A model generated the notes under the pieces. It saw only the letters and a program-made list of their open reading frames with translations, was not told where the DNA came from and searched no databases. A program made the position numbers and the translations under genes. A DNA stretch of 64,000 nucleotides from Candidatus Aalborgicola defluviihabitans. Its GTDB lineage: Bacteria > Pseudomonadota > Gammaproteobacteria > Burkholderiales > Burkholderiaceae_C. Of this stretch, positions 1 to 7,394 are shown in pieces (positions within the stretch are counted from its first letter, which is position 1; each line of letters begins with the position of its first letter). The DNA lies in assembly GCA_016705575.1 (NCBI GenBank), contig JADIXX010000001.1:868001-932000 (forward strand), read 5' to 3'.

Positions 1-2
1 GG

Positions 3-509
3 ACCGATTGCAAGGTGCTGGTGGTCAGCAAATTGTTGCGCGAGCTGGTGCACGCGCTGGAAGACTCGGTCCCCGGCGCCCGCGACGACGCCATCATGGC
101 ACTGTCCGCCGACGAAATGGCCCGAGCCACTACGCAAGCGCTGGGCGTGCCCATGCCGCACCCCGAGCATGGCGACAAGCGCCTGCGCGCCCTGTGCGAG
201 GCCGTGTTGCGCAACCCGGCGGACAAGACCCATTTGCGAGACTGGGTGACCCCTATCGGTGCCAGCGAACGCACGGTGGCGCGATTGTTTCGGGACGAAC
301 TGGGTACCAATTTCCAACAATGGCGCCAACAAGCCATCTTGGCACACGCCCTGCCCCTGCTCGCGCGCGGCATGCCGATCAGCCAGGTTGCTGCCGCCAG
401 CGGCTACGCAAGCGACAGTGCCTTTTCTGCCATGTTCAAGTTGGCTATGGGCAAAGCTCCGCGAACTTTTTCGAATAAATCGCATAACACCGCGTTGCGC
501 AGCCAATGA
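3..509 (+). CDS. AraC-family transcriptional regulator, C-terminal part (5' end outside window)
   Basis: The frame is open to the left edge, so the N-terminal sensory part is missing. The visible part starts ...TDCKVLVVSKLLRELV, typical of the end of the cupin-type sensor half of AraC regulators, and then shows the double helix-turn-helix: IGASERTVARLFRDELG (first helix pair) and ISQVAAASGYASDSAFSAMFK (second, with the usual GYxSxSAF core). It is therefore a DNA-binding regulator. The effector cannot be inferred from this fragment. It lies 113 bases upstream of gdhA on the same strand, but nothing shows that it controls gdhA. Confidence 0.85.
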   Translation, partial: TDCKVLVVSKLLRELVHALEDSVPGARDDAIMALSADEMARATTQALGVPMPHPEHGDKRLRALCEAVLRNPADKTHLRDWVTPIGASERTVARLFRDELGTNFQQWRQQAILAHALPLLARGMPISQVAAASGYASDSAFSAMFKLAMGKAPRTFSNKSHNTALRSQ

Positions 510-622
510 TTGACGTGGCTCAATGATCCATGCGTTCGACCATTGGTACTTATAAGCATCATGCATAATGTTATGCTGCGGCGCCGCATTGCCCGCATTT
601 TCACCAAGAAAGTCCTCTGAAT

Positions 623-1966
623 ATGATGTACGAGTCCCTCGGCAGCTTCCTGGAACAGGTAGCGCAACGCAACCCCGGTCAGCCTGAGTTTCTTCAAGCG
701 GTCACCGAAGTGATGGAAAGCCTGTGGCCGTTCATTGAAAAACACCCCAAGTACGCCGAACACAGCCTGCTGGAGCGTCTGGTGGAGCCCGAGCGCGTCA
801 TCATGTTCCGCGTGTCGTGGACCGACGACCACGGTACTGTGCGGGTCAACCGGGGCTACCGCATTCAACATAGCATGGCCATTGGCCCCTACAAAGGCGG
901 CCTGCGCTTTCACCCATCCGTCAACCTCTCGGTTCTCAAGTTCCTGGCGTTCGAGCAGACCTTCAAGAACGCGCTGACCACCCTGCCCATGGGCGGCGGC
1001 AAAGGCGGCTCTGACTTCGACCCCAAAGGCAAGAGCCCCGGCGAAGTCATGCGCTTCTGCCAGGCCTTTGCCAGTGAACTGTTCCGCCACATCGGTGCGG
1101 ACACCGACGTCCCGGCCGGTGACATTGGCGTGGGCGGACGGGAGGTGGGCTTTATTGCAGGCATGTACAAGAAGCTCAGCAACCGTGCCGACTGCGTATT
1201 CACGGGTAAAGGTCTGTCATTCGGCGGCTCGCTGATCCGCCCCGAGGCCACAGGCTACGGTACGGTCTACTTCGCTGCCGAAATGCTCAAAACCCGTCGC
1301 AAGACGTTCGAGAACTTGCGCGTATCGGTTTCCGGCTCAGGCAACGTCGCTCAATATGCCGTCGAAAAAGCCATGGCACTGGGCGCCAAGGTGGTCACGG
1401 TGTCTGATTCCAGTGGGACCATCGTCGATGAAGACGGTTTCACCACCGAAAAGCTCATTACGTTGATGGACGTAAAGAACCACCTCTACGGCCGCCTCAG
1501 CGATTACGCGCAGCGCACGGGGGTACCGTTCCAGGCAGGCAAGACTCCTTGGCATGTGCCAGTGGATATCGCCCTGCCCTGTGCCACGCAGAATGAATTG
1601 AATGTAAATGACGCCGCTACCCTTATCAAGAATGGAGTGCTGTGCGTGGCCGAAGGCGCGAACATGCCGTCGACCATCGAAGCAGCCAAGGCATTTGAAG
1701 CCGCCGGCGTACTGTACGCACCGGGCAAAGCCAGCAACGCAGGTGGTGTGGCCACGTCGGGTCTGGAGATGAGCCAAAACGCGATGCGCCTGAACTGGAC
1801 CGCCGAAGAGGTGGACAACCGCTTGCTGATCATCATGCAAGGCATCCACGCCGCCTGCCTGAAGCACGGCACCCGCGCGGATGGCACGGTCAGCTACATC
1901 GACGGCGCCAACGTAGCCGGCTTCGTCAAGGTAGCTGATGCCATGCTGGCGCAGGGAGTTATCTAA
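623..1966 (+). CDS. gdhA: NADP-type glutamate dehydrogenase
   Basis: 447 residues, the normal length of the hexameric bacterial enzyme that makes L-glutamate from 2-oxoglutarate and ammonia in the cytoplasm. The substrate-binding stretch GPYKGGLRFHPSVNLS is present, and the catalytic lysine lies in PMGGGKGGSDFDPKG (K127). The conserved DVPAGDIGVGGREVGF segment follows. The nucleotide-binding domain shows VSGSGNVAQYA. NADP preference is inferred from similarity to E. coli GdhA-type proteins. Two ATG codons stand in tandem at 623; the Shine-Dalgarno sequence is weak (GAAAG). A dispersed repeat follows the stop codon. Confidence 0.95.
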   Translation: MMYESLGSFLEQVAQRNPGQPEFLQAVTEVMESLWPFIEKHPKYAEHSLLERLVEPERVIMFRVSWTDDHGTVRVNRGYRIQHSMAIGPYKGGLRFHPSVNLSVLKFLAFEQTFKNALTTLPMGGGKGGSDFDPKGKSPGEVMRFCQAFASELFRHIGADTDVPAGDIGVGGREVGFIAGMYKKLSNRADCVFTGKGLSFGGSLIRPEATGYGTVYFAAEMLKTRRKTFENLRVSVSGSGNVAQYAVEKAMALGAKVVTVSDSSGTIVDEDGFTTEKLITLMDVKNHLYGRLSDYAQRTGVPFQAGKTPWHVPVDIALPCATQNELNVNDAATLIKNGVLCVAEGANMPSTIEAAKAFEAAGVLYAPGKASNAGGVATSGLEMSQNAMRLNWTAEEVDNRLLIIMQGIHAACLKHGTRADGTVSYIDGANVAGFVKVADAMLAQGVI

Positions 1967-1971
1967 CGGAA

Positions 1972-2033
1972 TTGGCCGCTAGCCCTCGTCAACGTTACGT
2001 AAATAGCTATTGAATTTATAGCGTTTTACTGAA
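1972..2033 (+). repeat. Dispersed intergenic repeat, copy A
   Basis: TTGGCCGCTAGCCCTCGTC, a spacer, then GCTATTGAATTTATAGC and the tail GTTTTACTGAAA. The same arrangement recurs at 4063, 35123 (inverted), 36590, 42335 and, degraded, 56120. The GCTAT/ATAGC arms can form a short hairpin. No coding potential. It sits between gdhA and the histidine kinase gene. Confidence 0.75.
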
Positions 2034-2125
2034 ACACCAGCTCAACGCTGTCGGTTCGTCGCACAGTCTGTCGATTCGTCATAGGCAGACTGACAGTGCG
2101 TTTGAGACGCCCTAAACTCGGCGCC

Positions 2126-3268
2126 ATGAACACACTGAACACTTACACCTTGCGGCAGTCATGGCGTTCCTGGTGGGGCAGCGACCCCCATCCCGTGGGG
2201 CCGCAATGGTTGTCTGTGGTCTGGACCTTTCTTTTCTCGGGCGCCTGCGCGGTCGCTTTCACCGTCATGGGTTTTGCAATGGCTGCACAGGACGATGGTG
2301 CCTGGCGCAACTGGGCCAGCTGGTGGCAAGGGTACAAGATTAACCTCATCATCGCCCTGTTTATCGGTTTCACCATTCGCGGGCTGTTTGTGTTGGGCCA
2401 CCACTGGCTGGGTACCGAAGGCATACGCAAGCTCAGTGGCTGGAGACGCTTGGCATACTTCATTGGCATTCCCAATTTGGGGTTGGCCATAGGCTGGCCT
2501 TTGGGTGCTGCGGTGATGGGCTATGAAACCAATTCCTCGCGTCTACTTGATAGCTCCAACGCTTTGGCAGGGAGCCTGTTGCAGGCTTTGTTGTTAGCGT
2601 TCCTGATCAGCCTGGTGTTCTATTGGATATTCAGGGTTGGTGCGCGCCGACTTCAAGCCGAAAAACGTGCTGCTGAAGCGCAACTGCGTTTATTGCAAGG
2701 GCAGATCGAACCACATTTCCTGTTCAACACCTTGGCCAATGTGTCGTCGCTGATGGACGACGATGTGCCCCGCGCCAAGGTGATGCTGGAGTCCTTTACC
2801 GACTACCTGCGTGCCTCATTGGGCAACCTGCGGCGCTTGGACGCCACGCTGGGTGGCGAGCTGGACCTGGTTGGACACTATTTGGAGCTGATGAAGACCC
2901 GCATGGAAGACCGCCTACAGTATTCCGTGCACTACGACCCGCATCTGCGAGACGTGACCATGCCTCCTTTTCTGCTGCAGCCTTTGGTAGAAAACGCCTT
3001 GCACCACGGCCTGGAGCCCAAAGTAGAAGGTGGCAGCGTCCATATATCGGCCACGATCGATGCAAACACCCTGGTGTTAGAGGTACTGGACAATGGCATG
3101 GGGCCAGACAGTACCCGTCGTCGCCCAGGCTCTGGCATGGCGTTGGCCAATGTGCGGGAACGCCTACAGGCACAGTACGGTGACACGGCTTCCTTGACCT
3201 TGACTGACGCCAACCCCGGCATGCGTGCCACCATGCGATTGCCCTACCGCCCGCTCCATGCCGGATAG
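2126..3268 (+). CDS. LytS/YehU-type sensor histidine kinase
   Basis: 380 residues from the ATG at 2126; a GTG 30 bases upstream (2096) is in frame but would add an atypical N-terminus. About four hydrophobic segments fill residues 30-170, followed by the His_kinase family core GQIEPHFLFNTLANVSSLM with phospho-acceptor H197. The ATP-binding half shows LVENALHHGLEPK (N box) and DNGMGPD (G1-like box). The family autophosphorylates at the inner membrane and passes phosphate to a LytTR regulator, here encoded five bases downstream. The signal is unknown. Confidence 0.88.
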   Translation: MNTLNTYTLRQSWRSWWGSDPHPVGPQWLSVVWTFLFSGACAVAFTVMGFAMAAQDDGAWRNWASWWQGYKINLIIALFIGFTIRGLFVLGHHWLGTEGIRKLSGWRRLAYFIGIPNLGLAIGWPLGAAVMGYETNSSRLLDSSNALAGSLLQALLLAFLISLVFYWIFRVGARRLQAEKRAAEAQLRLLQGQIEPHFLFNTLANVSSLMDDDVPRAKVMLESFTDYLRASLGNLRRLDATLGGELDLVGHYLELMKTRMEDRLQYSVHYDPHLRDVTMPPFLLQPLVENALHHGLEPKVEGGSVHISATIDANTLVLEVLDNGMGPDSTRRRPGSGMALANVRERLQAQYGDTASLTLTDANPGMRATMRLPYRPLHAG

Positions 3269-3273
3269 ACCCC

Positions 3274-4041
3274 ATGACCACTGTGCTGATTGCTGACGAT
3301 GAACCCCACTTGGTGCGTGCCTTGCAGGCCCAGCTGGCCCAGTGGCCCGAACTGACCATCGTGGCCGTAGCCCGCAATGGCCTGGAAGCCGCCCAACGCA
3401 TTGCCGAGCTCAAGCCCGATATAGCCTTTCTGGACATTCAGATGCCCGGCCTAACCGGCCTGGAAGTGGCCCAAGGCATTGAAGGGCACACGCGGGTGGT
3501 GTTTGTCACGGCTTTTGACGAATACGCTGTAGAGGCTTTTGATCAGGAGGCGGTGGACTATGTGCTCAAACCCGTGAAGCTGGACCGCCTACAGCGCACC
3601 ATGGAACGGGTGCAGCGCGCGCTGGCCGCGCCGGCTGAGGCAGGTGTAGACATGGCCGACCCCAAACTACTGGCCGTACTAAAGAAGCTGCTGCCCAAAA
3701 ATGCAATCGCGACAGAACCACTGCGCTGGATTCGCGCCAGCCGGGGCGACTACACCAGCCAAGTGGCGGTGCACGATATCTTGTTCTTTCACTCGGACGA
3801 AAAGTACACCTGTGTGCAAACCGCCCAAGCCGAGTACCTGATCCGTACCCCCATTGCCGAGCTGGCCGCACAACTGGACCCAACGCAGTACTGGCAGGTA
3901 CACCGCTCCACCATCGTCAATCTGCATCATCTGGAAGGCACGCGCCGTGACGAAGCCAGCCGCCTGTTTGTGCGTATCAAAGGCCACGCCAACGAGCTGC
4001 CGGTAAGCCGCGCCTACGTGCACCTGTTCAAGGCGATGTAG
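3274..4041 (+). CDS. LytTR-family response regulator
   Basis: 255 residues. The N-terminal receiver domain has the acidic pair in IADDEPH, phospho-acceptor D54 in AFLDIQMPGLTG, the T/S position in VVFVTAFDEYAVEAF and K in VLKPVK. The C-terminal half (about residues 150-255) is a LytTR DNA-binding domain, with DILFFHSDEKYTCVQT and FWQVHRSTIVNL-like elements (YWQVHRSTIVNLHHLEG). It starts five bases after the kinase stop codon, so the two form one two-component system. Target genes are unknown; the exported-protein operon next door is one possibility, without direct evidence. Confidence 0.9.
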   Translation: MTTVLIADDEPHLVRALQAQLAQWPELTIVAVARNGLEAAQRIAELKPDIAFLDIQMPGLTGLEVAQGIEGHTRVVFVTAFDEYAVEAFDQEAVDYVLKPVKLDRLQRTMERVQRALAAPAEAGVDMADPKLLAVLKKLLPKNAIATEPLRWIRASRGDYTSQVAVHDILFFHSDEKYTCVQTAQAEYLIRTPIAELAAQLDPTQYWQVHRSTIVNLHHLEGTRRDEASRLFVRIKGHANELPVSRAYVHLFKAM

Positions 4042-4062
4042 ACGCAGTTTTATGCAAAGTAA

Positions 4063-4115
4063 TTGGCTCTAGCCCTCGTCAAAATTACACATGCAGCTAT
4101 TAGATCTATAGCGCT
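4063..4115 (+). repeat. Dispersed intergenic repeat, copy B
   Basis: TTGGCTCTAGCCCTCGTC followed after a spacer by GCTATTAGATCTATAGC. Same family as the copy at 1972. It directly abuts the ompA-like tail remnant on the opposite strand. Confidence 0.75.
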
Positions 4116-4177
4116 TTATTGAAGCACCAGCTCTACGCGACGGTCCTTGGCCCTGCTGGCTTCGTCACCGTTGACAA
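4116..4177 (-). pseudogene. Remnant of the 3' end of an OmpA-family gene
   Basis: The minus strand here reads VVNGDEASRAKDRRVELVLQ and then TAA. The intact OmpA-like gene at 4911-5972 ends ASNRDEAGRAKNRRVELVLQ. About 20 codons are thus recognisable as the C-terminus of a second OmpA-like gene; upstream of them the frame is closed by a stop. It is separated from the intact copy by one gene. The simplest reading is a decayed tandem duplicate. Confidence 0.6.
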
Positions 4178-4233
4178 CAATTCAGAAAAGTTCGCTGCTG
4201 TTCACATTTGCCAGGCATGTCAGCGCAGGGGCT

Positions 4234-4890
4234 TTACTGACGTACTCTGGCCACAGCACCCTTTGGTGCGGCATGTTCTGAAAGAGATACTGTTGGGGAT
4301 CGGCCAGTGCCTTTCAGCACGGCACTAAACCTGTCACCATCAGCAAATAGCGCCTCTAGTAGTGCAGAGCGAGCACCTTCGGCGCTGGGTCGAAACGTGA
4401 CGGTACTGGTGCAAGTGAAGACGTAGGCTGGCGGTGTCGTCATCGGAAGTCCTTGTACAACCATCTTCCCGCTCTCCATGCCCAAATGGCAATTGGGTGG
4501 AGTTGCCGAAAAATCAGCTGATTGACTTCCTGATAGCCGGATACTGGGCAACTCCGTAGTCTTACCTGTGTTCGCTGGGTCGTTGTCATAGACCTTGCGA
4601 AGGGTAATTTGTTTCTGCACTTCAGTGCGCACAACCGGGGTGCCAAATTCAGTCAACGGCAACTCCACTTTCACAGGGGTGTGCACTTTGGGTGTATTCA
4701 CTTGAGCCGCAAGTGATGTATTGTTGGCTGGTGGCACCGCACTAACTTGGGGCATGATTTTTCCCCCACTGGGTGGCCGCAGCTGACTTTGTGATCCTCC
4801 CGGCAACTGCGCATGGGCGTGGCTGGCCAGCAGTCCAGTAACTACCAGCATGCTGGCTGCGAGCTTGGGGGTGAAGCGAAGTAAGTTCAT
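4234..4890 (-). CDS. Exported protein with ASH/choice-of-anchor-D-like region, function unknown
   Basis: 218 residues. The signal peptide is about residues 1-28 (LAASMLVVTGLLASHAHA-QLPGG). A Pro/Ser/Asn-rich linker runs to about residue 75. The C-terminal part resembles choice-of-anchor-D/ASH repeats: RLSGSQSADFSATPPNC, then VTFRPSAEGARSALLEALF, then a closing LKGTG. Such Ig-like domains are common in surface proteins. The start has a good Shine-Dalgarno (AGGAGACGACT-ATG). It follows the OmpA-like gene by 20 bases and is the last gene of the minus-strand operon. Specific function is not known. Confidence 0.75.
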   Translation of the reverse strand: MNLLRFTPKLAASMLVVTGLLASHAHAQLPGGSQSQLRPPSGGKIMPQVSAVPPANNTSLAAQVNTPKVHTPVKVELPLTEFGTPVVRTEVQKQITLRKVYDNDPANTGKTTELPSIRLSGSQSADFSATPPNCHLGMESGKMVVQGLPMTTPPAYVFTCTSTVTFRPSAEGARSALLEALFADGDRFSAVLKGTGRSPTVSLSEHAAPKGAVARVRQ

Positions 4891-4910
4891 AGTCGTCTCC
4901 TGGTGTTTGG

Positions 4911-5972
4911 TTATTGCAGCACCAGCTCCACGCGGCGGTTCTTGGCCCTGCCCGCCTCATCCCTATTGCTGGCTACGGGGGCCAGGCTGGCCACGCCATT
5001 GCCAGTGAGGCGGTTGCGGGCGATGCCGTAGCTGCTGGCCAGATCGCCCACCACGGCTTCAGCCCGGCGTTTACTAAGGTCCATGTTGGCAGGCAAAGTG
5101 CCCACGTTGTCGGTGTGACCCACGACATGCAGCTTGAGGCCCGTTTGTTGTTTCAGTAGTGCGCCAATTTGATCCAGCGACGCGCGGCTCTCGGGCTTGA
5201 TGTCGGCCTTGTTGGTATCAAACAGAATGCCGTACACGGCAACTTTGCCGCTCGAATCCAGGCTCTTGCCCATTTCGCTGGCGGACAGCGTTTCCATGGC
5301 TTGTTCGCGCGCCTTGGCATCCACCTTGACTACCACAACGCTGGTGCGCTTTTGGTACTCGGGCTCATCGCAGTAGGCCGAGAGAATGCCTGGGCGCCAG
5401 GCTGCCACGGCAACGGTGGAACCAGTAGCGGGGTTATCCAGCAGCACGTAGCGGAAGTCCCCAACATTGGCACCACCACTACAGGCTGCGGGGCTGTTGT
5501 CACCAATATTGCTCCAGTACGCACCAGACACCAGGGTGGATACAAAGTAGCCCCGGCTTATCCAGTCTGCGGCACCACAGGCTTCGCCCGCGCATTCAAA
5601 TGTGGACTTGTAGCCCGCAGCCTTCAGGTCCTGCTGGTAGTTGCGCACCACTTCCAGTGCAGACTTGCCCGCCGGGGTCAAGTATTGCAGCATGGTGCGC
5701 TGGCCGGAGCGATCCAGACTGCGCGCGGCAACGGCTTGATCGTCTTTGGAAATGACCTTGCCCATGGGGAATTTCAATTCGTCATAGGCTGCGTCGTCGC
5801 GGTAGGTCAATATCGAGCCGGTGTAGCGTTTCAGGCCATCGGGGTCGGTCAGACCCTTTAAGTCTTTGGTTGGCATCGGGTTGGCGGCTTGGGCCAGTGC
5901 GCTGGCGCACAGCAGAAAAGCGCCGATCAAAAGTCGGGTGGAAGGAAGGAGCAAGCGGTGTTGAAAAGTCAT
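4911..5972 (-). CDS. OmpA-family outer-membrane protein with DUF4892-like N-terminal region
   Basis: 353 residues from the ATG at 5972, chosen because AAGGTG lies 6 bases upstream; a GTG nine bases earlier is less likely. Signal peptide LLIGAFLLCASALAQA. The middle (about residues 30-235) resembles DUF4892 proteins (TYRDDAAYDELKFPMG, then NYQQDLKAAGYKSTFEC with paired cysteines). The last 110 residues are an OmpA/MotB peptidoglycan-binding domain: ILFDTNKADIKPES, VVGHTDNVG, LSKRRAEAV, NRRVELVLQ. It should tether a periplasmic or outer-membrane assembly to the wall. It is encoded between two exported proteins and downstream of a CsgG-like protein. Confidence 0.85.
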   Translation of the reverse strand: MTFQHRLLLPSTRLLIGAFLLCASALAQAANPMPTKDLKGLTDPDGLKRYTGSILTYRDDAAYDELKFPMGKVISKDDQAVAARSLDRSGQRTMLQYLTPAGKSALEVVRNYQQDLKAAGYKSTFECAGEACGAADWISRGYFVSTLVSGAYWSNIGDNSPAACSGGANVGDFRYVLLDNPATGSTVAVAAWRPGILSAYCDEPEYQKRTSVVVVKVDAKAREQAMETLSASEMGKSLDSSGKVAVYGILFDTNKADIKPESRASLDQIGALLKQQTGLKLHVVGHTDNVGTLPANMDLSKRRAEAVVGDLASSYGIARNRLTGNGVASLAPVASNRDEAGRAKNRRVELVLQ

Positions 5973-5977
5973 GGTAT

Positions 5978-6457
5978 TCACCTTAATAGAAGTTGGGGAG
6001 AAGGATAGTCAGGGCCTAAGGGAAGGCTTCGGCCATTGGGCAACTGCGACGGTGGCGCGCCCGGCACGGATTCACCACGCGGTTGGGGTGGACGCAAGGA
6101 GTATGGTTGTGACAGGTAGTGCAGTCGGGCAAACGGATCTTGCAGAAGATCATTGGGATAACCAGTGTATGGGTTTCTCTCAGGGTGGTCGTAGGGGCGG
6201 CAGGGTACAACGGCCCAAGGATTCCCACTGGTAGCCGGCCACGCACAAAGCCACGGTTCAAACAACTGGCTTGGCGGAGCTGTGAAAACGAGACGGTCAT
6301 GGCCGGGTAGGCGGTAGGGTGCAGGGCCTTCGCGACTTAGGGGCTCTTGTAGCGCCTCATCGTCTGCCGCCTGTGCACACCAATGGTTCAGCACCGCCAG
6401 CAGGACCATGCACGGAATGCAGCGGCGCAGGTTGCTGCCCAGTAGCATGTTAGTCAT
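5978..6457 (-). CDS. Proline-rich exported protein, function unknown
   Basis: About 159 residues. The start at 6457 (ATGACTAAC) overlaps the upstream gene's stop codon; a second ATG at 6448 has GGTGGA eight bases upstream and may be the true start. A hydrophobic signal-like stretch (CIPCMVLLAVLNHWCAQA) is followed by a mature part rich in Pro, Arg and Tyr (RPYDHPERNPYTGYPND, SLRPPQPRGES). No domain recognised. Position and tight spacing (5 bases before the OmpA-like gene) tie it to the CsgG/OmpA operon. Confidence 0.6.
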   Translation of the reverse strand: MTNMLLGSNLRRCIPCMVLLAVLNHWCAQAADDEALQEPLSREGPAPYRLPGHDRLVFTAPPSQLFEPWLCAWPATSGNPWAVVPCRPYDHPERNPYTGYPNDLLQDPFARLHYLSQPYSLRPPQPRGESVPGAPPSQLPNGRSLPLGPDYPSPQLLLR

Positions 6458-7217
6458 CCACCCATTCACCGGCACGCTGCGCCAGCTCAAAAATTGCCTG
6501 CTCCATTACCGCCCGCACGGCGCGGTCCATGCCCTCCTTGTGGGCTGATTGAAAGTTGGCGTCCGGGTTCATGCCGTGCAGATCCTGGCCGCTGTTGGCG
6601 GCCATTGTGCCCAGCAGGCTGCCAATGCCGCTAACGCTACTTTGTGTGCTGGCCACCTCCTTGCGCACATTGATGGCGTCCAACACCTCACCACTGCCTA
6701 CCGACAGCACGCGAACATCCATACCCACTTCGTCTGCGGTACTACCCCCGCCCAACTGCATGCCGCCGATCGAAAAACCACCAGAGCTGCTAGACTTTGA
6801 GGCAGTGGCTTCGGAAATGGTGGCCTCAAAGATCACATTGGCGCCTTTGATCTGCTTGGTGGCACTGTTGCCGCTGGACACGCCGGTCTGGTTCATCTCA
6901 CGCTCCCGGGCGACGCCGTTCGCGATTTTGCTGCGCTCCATCACCCGGAACTGTTTGCTCTTTATGAGCGCCGTGGTGAACATCGCAGTGGCCGCGCGGG
7001 CTTCAATCTCTGACACGTTGGACGTGACCTCATAGACCGTCACCATGGGCCGTGCAGCCAACGCAACGATGGCTAGACCTTGCAGCTTCTGGGTGGTGGA
7101 AGAACGGTCAGAGACTGGGTCACTGCCCTCGGCATGTGCAGAACCTGCGCACAAGCAGATAAAAGCCAGCAGTGCGCAGCAGAGGGCCTGCGGACGCGAG
7201 ACGATTTTTCGGGACAT
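6450..7217 (-). CDS. CsgG/HfaB-family protein
   Basis: 255 residues from the ATG at 7217, which has AGGAGC five bases upstream. The signal peptide ends at CAGSAHA-EG and looks like a signal peptidase I site; the lipobox of true CsgG lipoproteins is not evident. The core resembles CsgG: FTTALIKSKQFRVMERSKI (the loop after the first helix), the KQIKGANVIFEATISE strand, and VRVLSVGSGEVLDAINVRKEV. CsgG proteins form outer-membrane secretion rings for curli subunits. No curli subunit genes (csgA, csgB, csgE, csgF) are nearby, so the partner is probably something else. First gene of a four-gene operon. Confidence 0.75.
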   Translation of the reverse strand: MSRKIVSRPQALCCALLAFICLCAGSAHAEGSDPVSDRSSTTQKLQGLAIVALAARPMVTVYEVTSNVSEIEARAATAMFTTALIKSKQFRVMERSKIANGVAREREMNQTGVSSGNSATKQIKGANVIFEATISEATASKSSSSGGFSIGGMQLGGGSTADEVGMDVRVLSVGSGEVLDAINVRKEVASTQSSVSGIGSLLGTMAANSGQDLHGMNPDANFQSAHKEGMDRAVRAVMEQAIFELAQRAGEWVDD

Positions 7218-7394
7218 AAAAGCTCCTGGTTTGCGTTGGGGCCACAGCCCGCATTGGGGCTTTCTTACCAACTAAGACGCAGTTGGCGCGAAGACTGCGA
7301 CATCTTCATGAAAAATAAATCACACGCACGAATGTCGCAAACGCGTTCAGCTTTGCTTCTTATGAGGTATCAGCGAATTGACAGGGGAATTGCA
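7218..7394. promoter_or_regulatory. Divergent intergenic region between the CsgG-like operon and the large exported-protein gene
   Basis: About 180 bases separate the start codons of two opposite transcription units, so promoters for both must lie here. I could not pick clear -35/-10 pairs. The plus-side start is uncertain because ATG codons at 7308, 7332 and 7362 are all in frame with the signal peptide, but GTG at 7395 has the best Shine-Dalgarno (AGGGGAATTGCA-GTG). Confidence 0.45.

Noticed and set aside
404..1090. Minus-strand ORF of 228 codons opposite gdhA
   Set aside because: Antisense shadow of the well-supported gdhA frame; no ribosome site or family signature.
5169..5861. Plus-strand ORF of 230 codons opposite the OmpA-like gene
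   Set aside because: Reverse-frame shadow; the minus strand has signal peptide and OmpA motifs.
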